Below are positions 1 to 5,648 of a stretch of 12,255 bases of DNA, piece by piece; positions within the stretch are counted from its first letter, which is position 1; every line of letters starts with the position of its first letter. Both the position numbers and the translations under genes were made by a program. The notes under the pieces were generated by a model. It was not told the origin of the DNA and made no database searches. It saw nothing but the letters and a program-made list of their open reading frames with translations. Origin of the DNA: Phoronis ovalis (Eukaryota > Phoronida > Phoronidae); NCBI GenBank assembly GCA_028565635.1, contig JAOXYB010046646.1, forward strand, positions 1-12,255, in the 5' to 3' direction.

Positions 1-38
1 CTGAAGGCGTTAGAGCAACACAAACAAAAGGGTACATA

Positions 39-66
39 CGCCGACGCCGACGCCGCCGACGCCGCC
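39..66. repeat. Interrupted GCC/GAC trinucleotide repeat
   Basis: A 28 bp run of CGCCGA and CGC/CGA triplets, strongly GC-rich within AT-rich surroundings, lying just beyond the last visible exon of the minus-strand gene. It encodes nothing plausible in that gene's frame. It may be a microsatellite or the end of a dispersed repeat cut by the window edge. Confidence 0.75.
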
Positions 67-214
67 TGCAGTACGACTATATGCCCGTTCACTATTACAT
101 AGTGATGGGCATAAAAAATTGGCAAAACTAACCAATATCCCATCAAATTTATGCGGCAACTTGATAAGCAATAGACTAGCAATCATTATCCAGGCATATG
201 TCAAGAATGAATTG

Positions 215-2898
215 TTACCTTGCAATTTCTGGTTCATAAAAATTGGCCACTTCTTGCTTGGTTATGTTAAACAACTCCATCCTTGAATACTACAAAATAT
301 GTATAATTGTGTTGAAAATACTTTTAAACAGTAATTTTCGCTATAGCTCAACTGCAAACAGCGGAAGACAAGGGTGGAGCAAGTGAACAGTTTTAAATGC
401 ACCAATCAAATACACTATCACATAAAACAAACATGTATATACACGTGATGCGGCTTAGTATCATAGAAAACTGTAATAAAATGAGCAAAATATACTAAAG
501 TCATTTTATCATTACAATTTTCTATGATACTAAGTCGAATCTTTTGGAATGTTATATCTAAGATGGCTAGCACCATAAACAAAAACTTATTCAGACATTA
601 TATTTTTGAGTTGTCTTTTAGGAAATGATACGAGTTCATAAGCAACTACAAAATGAACGCCAAGGTAGTTCATAATTACCTCACTTGGAACCTTTGTATG
701 TCACATACAAGACAAGATGCACAGAAAATGTCACTTGATTATATACACTGCAATAACACAAAGATTAATAGAGACATGAAATAACTTACTGACATAACAC
801 TGGCTTGTCTTCTAAAGTACACAGTGCCTTCTTCATCTTCATGAAATGGGTTTAATTTAAGTTGCGATTTTACAACAGCTTGATTCCGTGGATCTTCAGG
901 ATCCCAAGGTTTGATGGTTATTTCCAGTACATAATCTTGATTCATTATGCCCTGCAGTTGAAAATATATTGGATGAATTATAATACACAGAAATACAGTT
1001 TTTGGGTTTTAATTCAGGTATATATATATAAGTATCATCATTGCACTTATTATGAAGAGATAAAGTTCATATTCAGATGACCAGAGTATTCTAGCTGTAC
1101 TGATCCATATTTCTAGTTTCGAATGGTTATTAGCCACAAATGAGAATCACTATGGTGTCTTGCAAAACAACAATAATCCTAAATTACTCATATTTCACTA
1201 TTTTTTTTACTACAACCATACAGCTATGAGGGTGACACAGGAATGTTGGAACATTAATACATTATTAGCTTAAATGTTAACTTTAACCAACTTACACAGT
1301 TATATTGAGCAACAGCATCCTTGTCACACCAGCAGTAATTGTGTGTTCTCAACACATGAGGGCGCTTCCTACGTTCAACATCTACATTACTAAACACCAA
1401 GAGTAAATGCACAAATGATGTCAAATGAGAAAGTAGTATGTAACCAGTATTTAGGTTTTTGCTGGTAGCAGCCTACTAATAAGTATTTTCAATTTGCTAT
1501 TAGTTACAACCAGGTGCAACCCCCAAGGTATCATTATTTGTTACATCACATACAGTTAGTGTACCAAATTATCCTCAGTCAGGGGTCTAGCACCATGATA
1601 CTCCTGGGTTGCACTTCGTTGGAAACAGTAGCAAGCAGAACGTGAACAAATAAACTTCGTTTTAATTTTAGTCAGTAATGTATCAAACACCAGATTCTCT
1701 TAAAAAAACTCTTAAGGCCAGATTCTCTGCAAAACATGAAGACAATAACAACGCTATAAAGGGAGACTTCTTTTCCCTATTTTGGAGCTTCTTTATATGG
1801 AAGGATACTTGCTTAAGTAAAATGCTTCACACACACACACACAGTATGATAACAACTCACCTGCTGCCCACAGCTGCTTGTTTACTGAGAATATCATCTG
1901 AACTGTTTGGTTCCACAACAGGAACGAATTTCACCTTATATCGATGACTAGCAACAGGTGGGTTGTATCTTGACATGAGATCATCCAGCGCAATGACAAC
2001 ATGGTCTTTCTAAAGAGAAAAATCATCAGGTCTCTTTCAATTATAACTTTTTACATACATAACAAACTGTTGCTTTTGTATGATTAAGATATACATCTAA
2101 ATCCAAATAGGTTAAAACCTGTAATGTTGCTCATAAACACTTCTTTTGTATTTACTTTCAATATAAACCTACAGGATAAATGCTTTGCAGAATATTATGT
2201 GTGCCTCTATCACAGCTACCTAGGCAGCTATAGGAAAACATATTCCATACGCACATCCAATGAAATTACATATAGAATTACCTAATATATATACAAGGCA
2301 TTGGTAAAGAAGCAGTAAAGTAACATAGAATACACCTGAAGTTGAGTTAGATTCAATCCTCGTGCTGTTCCATCGTCAGTAATCCCCAAGTACACTGTTC
2401 CACCTTTTCCAGTGTTAACAAAGCCATTAATCGCTCTAAAGTGAAACAAGGACCACTCATTTTTTTAACTTAGTTTTTTCCTGCAGAAGTCTATTTACTT
2501 TTTACTTACAGTATTTACTTTGTAAAAGACGGTCTGGAAATCATAGATTTCTTACTATTAGTTAATAACAGAATGAGTTAAAAATTATTATATGATTTCT
2601 GTGGAGTTGAAGAAAATGAAGCAATAACACCTAAACCACATATAGGAGTGCACCCTCGAAAATTTGCATTTTGATTATGCGCAACACATTAAACATAATA
2701 AAACAACCTAGAGACAGCTCGTCTAGTTCTTTTATCTGTCCCTGAATGATAGGCCCATGGAGGGACATCTTCCGCAGCTATGTTGCGATGACCTTTGAAC
2801 TCATGAAGAGCATCTTCTTCAAAGGGGACAACAGTTGCTCGGATATAATATCTTTGAATTTTATGGTAGGTGGCATTTTCTTCACTCTCCATTGACAT
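215..2898 (-). CDS. Stand-alone Schlafen AlbA_2-type domain protein (six exons, 3' end uncertain)
   Basis: Gene-level entry. The CDS joins complement exons 2708-2898, 2336-2435, 1861-2009, 1296-1389, 790-951 and 219-289; all junctions are GT-AG and in phase, giving 255 codons plus two bases. Seen: EEDALHEFKG (residues 27-36), AINGFVNTGKGGTVYLGITD (65-84), a Cys-rich YCWCDKDAVAQ (165-175), YVLEITIKPW (185-194) and GTVYFRRQASVMS (220-232). From family knowledge, this order (E-F-K, then N-T-GGT-GI-DDG, then a final Y-x-RR strand) is that of the Schlafen AlbA_2 domain, found in Schlafen RNases and the nematode piRNA-precursor nuclease PUCH. Inference: an RNA-binding protein or endoribonuclease. 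E28, E33 and D84/D85 could be its catalytic acids. No helicase, membrane or signal segment is visible. The start has A at -3 and an in-frame TAA just upstream. A specific gene name is not recognised. Confidence 0.8.
219..289 (-). CDS. Schlafen-like gene, exon 6 (last one visible)
   Basis: The acceptor is ATTTTGTAG. The exon is 71 bp to a gtaaca donor, phase 0 in and phase 2 out, and encodes residues 233-255 (YSRMELFNITKQEVANFYEP and on), a helix-like tail. Read without splicing, the frame gives one more Arg and then TAA (215-217), so this could also be the terminal exon of a 256-residue protein. No AATAAA or ATTAAA is seen further left on this strand, which favours splicing to an exon outside the window. 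Confidence 0.7.
290..789 (-). other. Intron 5 of the Schlafen-like gene (500 bp)
   Basis: This is an AT-rich intron with consensus ends. Apart from the long palindrome at 447-541 no coding, RNA or repeat signal was recognised. Confidence 0.75.
447..541. repeat. Long near-perfect palindrome (MITE-like hairpin)
   Basis: The left arm (454-484) begins CTTAGTATCATAGAAAA and the right arm (501-534) ends with its reverse complement. The arms differ only by a few substitutions and a short indel, and are separated by a 16 bp loop (485-500). Weaker pairing extends to 447 and 541. The form is that of a tiny foldback or MITE. No clear target duplication was found at its edges. Confidence 0.75.
790..951 (-). 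CDS. Schlafen-like gene, exon 5 (end of AlbA domain)
   Basis: The acceptor is TTTTCAACTGCAG and the donor a consensus gtaagt. The exon is 162 bp, phase 0 at both ends, and encodes residues 179-232. YVLEITIKPW (185-194) is the domain's late beta strand. An acidic loop rich in D/E/P follows, then GTVYFRRQASVMS (220-232), which matches the usual closing 'Y-x-R-x-G/A-S' strand of AlbA_2 domains. Confidence 0.87.
952..1295 (-). other. Intron 4 of the Schlafen-like gene (344 bp)
   Basis: AT-rich intron holding a short TA run (about 1019-1030) and a T run near 1201. Nothing else was recognised. The plus-strand open frame over 862-1080 is a shadow of exon 5 plus this intron. Confidence 0.75.
1296..1389 (-). 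CDS. Schlafen-like gene, exon 4 (Cys/His-rich segment)
   Basis: The acceptor is TTGGTGTTTAG and the donor a consensus gtaagt. The exon is 94 bp, phase 2 in and phase 0 out, and encodes residues 147-178. It carries HVLRTHNYCWCDKDAVAQ (158-175) with H158, H163, C166, C168 and C178. Schlafen cores are known to hold a structural zinc site, so these residues are candidate ligands; that is inference. Confidence 0.83.
1390..1860 (-). other. Intron 3 of the Schlafen-like gene (471 bp)
   Basis: Contains a (CA)8 microsatellite at 1828-1843 close to the donor, and otherwise no recognisable element. The neighbouring introns at 2010-2335 (326 bp) and 2436-2707 (272 bp) are likewise empty. Confidence 0.7.
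1828..1843. repeat. (CA)8 microsatellite
   Basis: Sixteen bases of uninterrupted CA dinucleotide inside intron 3 of the minus-strand gene. No function is implied. Confidence 0.9.
1861..2009 (-). CDS. Schlafen-like gene, exon 3
   Basis: The acceptor is TTCTCTTTAG and the donor a consensus gtgagt. The exon is 149 bp, phase 0 in and phase 2 out, and encodes residues 98-146 (KDHVVIALDDLMSRYNPPV..., then HRYKVKFVPVVEP). The helix followed by a basic beta strand is what follows the GI-DDG block in AlbA_2 domains. The end (NSSDDILSKQAAVGS) looks like a flexible loop. Confidence 0.85.
2336..2435 (-). CDS. Schlafen-like gene, exon 2 (AlbA core)
   Basis: The acceptor is CACTTTAG and the donor is CAG/gtgtat. 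The exon is 100 bp, enters in phase 2 and leaves in phase 0. It encodes residues 64-97, including NTGKGGTVYLGITDDG (71-86), the most diagnostic block of the AlbA_2 fold (strand-turn-strand with the GI/GV-x-D-D-G motif). D84 or D85 occupies the place of the third catalytic acid in Schlafen nucleases. Confidence 0.88.
2708..2898 (-). CDS. Schlafen-like gene, coding exon 1 (start codon)
   Basis: Encodes residues 1-63 plus two bases of Arg64 and ends in phase 2 at a weak donor (gttgtt). It contains the E-x4-E-F-K motif (E28, E33, F34, K35), then a polar stretch with VPPWAY at 45-50. The ATG lies only 4 bp after a pyrimidine-rich tract ending in TTTAG (2903-2914). The start codon may therefore sit at the beginning of a spliced exon, with a separate 5' untranslated exon further right. 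The upstream in-frame TAA applies only if no such splice is used. Confidence 0.82.
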
Positions 2899-2952
2899 GT
2901 TGCTAAAGGGATGAAAGGTTTATTTTGCATTTGTGAAAAAAATGAATGACAA

Positions 2953-2996
2953 TGAAATATTCTACAGTAGATTTATGATCTACTGCTAATATTTCA
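2953..2996. repeat. Short inverted repeat (hairpin)
   Basis: The left arm TGAAATATTCTACAGTAGAT (2953-2972) and right arm ATCTACTGCTAATATTTCA (2978-2996) pair around a 5 bp loop with a small internal mismatch. It sits about 55 bp upstream of the minus-strand start codon. It may be a cruciform-forming sequence or a decayed foldback element. It is too short for a confident microRNA precursor call. Confidence 0.65.
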
Positions 2997-3603
2997 TATA
3001 ACTAGTATGGCAGAGTTGGTAAAGTTCAAACCTCTCCCATACTTCACTAAAATCTAACCAATTTGTTCTTGGCGATTGACACATCCCAACCATCCATCCA
3101 ATAACTTTTTAAGATATCCTTCTAAGAAACATAAACAAACGCACAGGGCCGAATATAACCTCAACAGGACCATCTGGTGGTGCAGGTAGTACGGTTCATA
3201 CTGCAATTGTCATTGTATAGGATTTCCTTTGGAAATAACGAGTAAGTGTGGTCCGACAAAAAAACTGAAATAACTATTTCCTGCCAACAAAATGAGACTG
3301 GTTGAATTACACATTATACTGTACTTTGATTCAAAAAGTCGGCCTTTCAGGATAATTTACCTTAATTAATCTACATAATATATATTTTATATTATACGTT
3401 AATTCTCAAATGACAAATTTATGTTTGCCAATGCTTTTCGTCCCATATGAAGATAGCAAAAACTTTGAAAATTCCCTTATTGTATATCAGCAGTAACACT
3501 TTTTCCAAGCATATCTGGACCAAAACTAAGAGATGATCTTTTAATGTAATTATTGCTCCCAATTTGAATACTCATGCAAATTGATTATAAAATGTATACA
3601 TTG

Positions 3604-3898
3604 GTGCCGGGGGATCGGGGTATATACCCCGGGGAGGCAAACAGAAGTGAAATTCTGCAGAAAATGCACCCCTAAGGAAGTGAGTTTTTCACCCCTAAGG
3701 AAGTGAAACTTTAAAGAAACAACCCTAACAAAGTGTCACACCTCCAAAAAAACACCCCTTTTTGGGATTTTAGCCAAAAAACAGACCCCAGGCGCGTTAA
3801 GCCCCGGTAGTTCAAAAAACACCCTTTCACGCAAAATTGTGTTGGAACATGCGTACCCACTTTCATATTGACTGCACCCCCCCCCCCCCCGGTATATA
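3604..3898. mobile_element. GC-ended repeat block with short internal tandem units
   Basis: The left end is GC-rich and includes the perfect palindrome CGGGGTATATACCCCG (3616-3631). The right end is a run of 14 C (3877-3890) followed by GGTATATA. Inside, the word CACCCCTAAGGAAGTGA occurs at 3667-3683 and 3690-3706, with a diverged copy at about 3720-3736 and a partial one near 3650. GC-rich ends around tandem units of about 23-30 bp resemble the neighbouring element at 4223-5109. I infer a decayed non-autonomous mobile element. Its boundaries are approximate and no target duplication was found. Confidence 0.5.
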
Positions 3899-4216
3899 AT
3901 TCATAACTGGGTGCTTACAGCAAGGTATGATCTAGCTAGTGTTGCACAAAATCAAATATGCTTACAATATCCAATGGGATACTTTTATAATCCCCATTAT
4001 ATGGACATGGGTCATTATATGATATCTCTCACACCAAGAGGCGGGCATGTTTTTTATCTAGGGCTGTAGAGGTGCTTTTAGTGTTTTCCAAGTTTTTTGC
4101 TATTCAGGTGCTGCCTACGATAACTAAGTATATTTTTAGCCATAACTTGCTTAACACAGGTTAGGATTTACCGTTTTAAGGACTTGGTCCTTATATCCTT
4201 TTCCAGCTCTGGGACC

Positions 4217-4222
4217 TAATAA
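4217..4222. repeat. Candidate target-site duplication, left (TAATAA)
   Basis: A direct copy of the hexamer at 5110-5115, abutting the left inverted end of the element. Confidence 0.55.
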
Positions 4223-4333
4223 CCCAAGGGGATACTCAAGGTATTTTTGGAGGTGTGCAGCCCCCAGGGGTACTGCCATTCAAAGTCACTATACATGTGC
4301 CGCCCAATAGGCCCCCTTTTTTCAGCTCCTGCA

Positions 4334-4665
4334 TTTACCACAGGGTATGTTTTTCACGCTTCTCAAAGCTTTATTTACCAAAGGGTATACTTTTATTGTT
4401 GGATATTTACCACAGGGTATATTTTCAAAAAATATTCGTTTACCACAGGGTGTATTTCTTGGAAAACGCATTTACGACAGGTATAATAAATTAAGGTTCG
4501 TAAATTTTTCAATATTTATTTACCACAGGGTATATAATTTACAAGTGCATTTTACACAGGGTACCTATTTCGGTAAAGTTATTTATGACAGGGTATATAT
4601 GTTTCATGTTTTTTCATTTACCACAGGGTATATATTTTTGGTGATCTTTATTTACCACAGGTCAC
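4334..4665. repeat. Interspaced array: ten copies of a TTTACCACAGGGTAT core
   Basis: Core copies start at 4334, 4374, 4406, 4439, 4471, 4519, 4551, 4582, 4617 and 4651, mostly 31-35 bp apart (40 and 48 once each). The core of 12-15 bp is well conserved (variants TTTACGACAGG, TTTACACAGGG, TTTATGACAGGG). The 17-20 bp between copies is AT-rich and differs from unit to unit. Three plus-strand frames stay open across the array because the unit lacks stops, giving repetitive 'YHRVYF' or 'FTTGYIF' translations that are not real proteins. Confidence 0.85.
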
Positions 4666-4671
4666 GGTTTT

Positions 4672-4735
4672 TTACCCTGGGCCGCACATCCCTACCAACT
4701 TTTCTATCAAGTACCCCCCCCCTCGAGTGCAGCCC
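4672..4735. repeat. Internal copy resembling the element's right end
   Basis: CCTGGGCCGCACATCCCTAC followed by ATCAAGTACCCCC resembles the true right end at about 5056-5109 (CCGCGGCACATCCCCGTATT, then ATGAGTATCCCCCGGG). Each array is thus followed by the same kind of terminus, which suggests that two related units were joined or one inserted into another. Confidence 0.55.
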
Positions 4736-4751
4736 AGTTGAACATTTTAGA

Positions 4752-5056
4752 TTTGGATTGTATACTTCTTACTGTATTTTTTTTGGATTGTTACCGTAAA
4801 GAAATTCAAAACTTTGGATTGCTGCCCGCTGCTTACAGCAAATAACTTGGATTAAATTTAGGTTTGTATCCATAAAACGATTTTGGAATTTGGTTTGTAT
4901 CAGTCAGTTTGCGTAAAATTAAAAATCGATTGCTACTCAAATATTTTAAAATTTTGGATTACTACCCTTATACTTCACAAAATTTGGATTGCTACCCTTA
5001 TATTTCAAAAATTTGGATTGGGTTTGCTACCGCAAGCTAAAATTTTGGATTGGGTT
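4752..5056. repeat. Second array: about ten copies of a TTTGGATTGCTACC-like core
   Basis: Copies of TTTGGATT, usually followed by GCTACCC or a variant, start at about 4752, 4782, 4813, 4847, 4882, 4924, 4953, 4983, 5011 and 5043, a period of about 28-35 bp (once about 42). The copies at 4953 and 4983 are the most alike. The period is close to that of the preceding array but the core differs. The array runs straight into the right end of the element. Confidence 0.8.
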
Positions 5057-5109
5057 CCGCGGCACATCCCCGTATTAAAAAAAATATGAGTATCCCCCGG
5101 GCCTGGGCG

Positions 5110-5115
5110 TAATAA
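5110..5115. repeat. Candidate target-site duplication, right (TAATAA)
   Basis: A direct copy of the hexamer at 4217-4222, abutting the right inverted end of the element. Confidence 0.55.
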
Positions 5116-5584
5116 TTTCATCTCAATCACTAATGACTATAATGTCGTAATGACTAATGACCAGTCGATTATGCTAGTTTTACTACACATAATTCCAAAA
5201 AGTGCTAATGCATTTTCAGCCCAACCTGTTACAATAACTACTACAGGGCTAACTAAAAACAATAATAAAATAAAAACGACAGAAAACTTGAGAAATAAAT
5301 ATCAGAACTTCGAGAGCCCAACCTGTAACTTGCAAGGACTTGATCAACACATGGCAGTGGGAGTGTAACTATAATAATTGTCTGGCAAACAAATTTTACA
5401 AAACTTATATTTTTGTTATTCAGTTTTGATAAGGTATTTAAGCACAATAAACCTATATAAATATTGATTACTAAAAATATATGGAAAAATGTAATTTACT
5501 TGAATTTTATCAAATTTATTATGAAGACCAAACTCAGCCGAGCTCATATTTTATGTATACCCAATCTTCATCATCGTTTGAAAA

Positions 5585-5648
5585 ATGGCGCTCACAGCGA
5601 CAGAAGAGTGGATCTGTGAAAGAATCGAATTACAACATGATAAACTAG
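5585..5648 (+). CDS. CEP72: CEP72 exon 1 (start codon)
   Basis: Encodes MALTATEEWICERIELQHDK plus Leu and one base, ending at gtacat. The ATG context is good (AAAAATGG) and the frame is closed by TGA one codon upstream. The short amphipathic lead-in before the first leucine-rich repeat is as expected for the family. Confidence 0.85.

Larger units (their letters stand above)
4223..5109. mobile_element. 887 bp non-autonomous element with inverted ends and TAATAA flanking repeats
   Basis: The left end reads CCCAAGGGGATACTCA. The reverse complement of the right end reads CGCCCAGGCCCGGGGGATACTCA with gaps; both continue into a T-rich stretch and then a GTGTGC/ATGTGC word, so the inverted similarity spans about 40-50 bp. 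TAATAA stands immediately outside both ends (4217-4222 and 5110-5115), as expected of a 6 bp target duplication. The interior has two tandem arrays and no transposase-like reading frame. Inference: a MITE-like DNA transposon relative with internal minisatellites. TAATAA is low complexity, so the match is supportive, not proof. Confidence 0.68.
2899..5584. other. Intergenic region between two divergent genes (2.7 kb)
   Basis: This stretch separates the two start codons and should hold both promoters and any 5' untranslated exons. Its middle is occupied by two repeat blocks (about 3604-3898 and 4223-5109). 2899-3600 is AT-rich and holds only a hairpin at 2953-2996. 5116-5584 is AT-rich with a small repeat of TAATGACTA-like words at about 5130-5162. 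No TATA box or CpG-rich promoter could be assigned with confidence, and no coding exon was recognised. Confidence 0.65.

Noticed and set aside
541-630. A short terminal exon of the Schlafen-like gene after CCTAAAAG on the minus strand
   Set aside because: It would give only a few residues before a stop, and the exon at 219-289 has a better acceptor and a family-like tail in the same phase.
3877-3890. Poly-C run as a telomere-like or G-quadruplex element
   Set aside because: A single homopolymer of 14 C is better explained as the end of a repeat block; telomeric TTAGGG units are absent.
4334-4665. A CRISPR array (constant repeats with unique spacers)
   Set aside because: The surrounding genes are intron-containing animal genes, the core is only about 12-15 bp and degenerate, spacers are AT-rich and uneven, and no cas genes or leader are present.
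4247-4799. Three overlapping plus-strand open frames of 79, 79 and 150 codons
   Set aside because: They translate the interspaced array into the same peptide pattern in different frames; stops are absent because of the repeat unit, not because of coding constraint.
5150-5447. Plus-strand 72-codon and minus-strand 64-codon frames between the element and CEP72
   Set aside because: Composition is low complexity and unlike coding exons here, and no splice sites connect them to either gene in phase.
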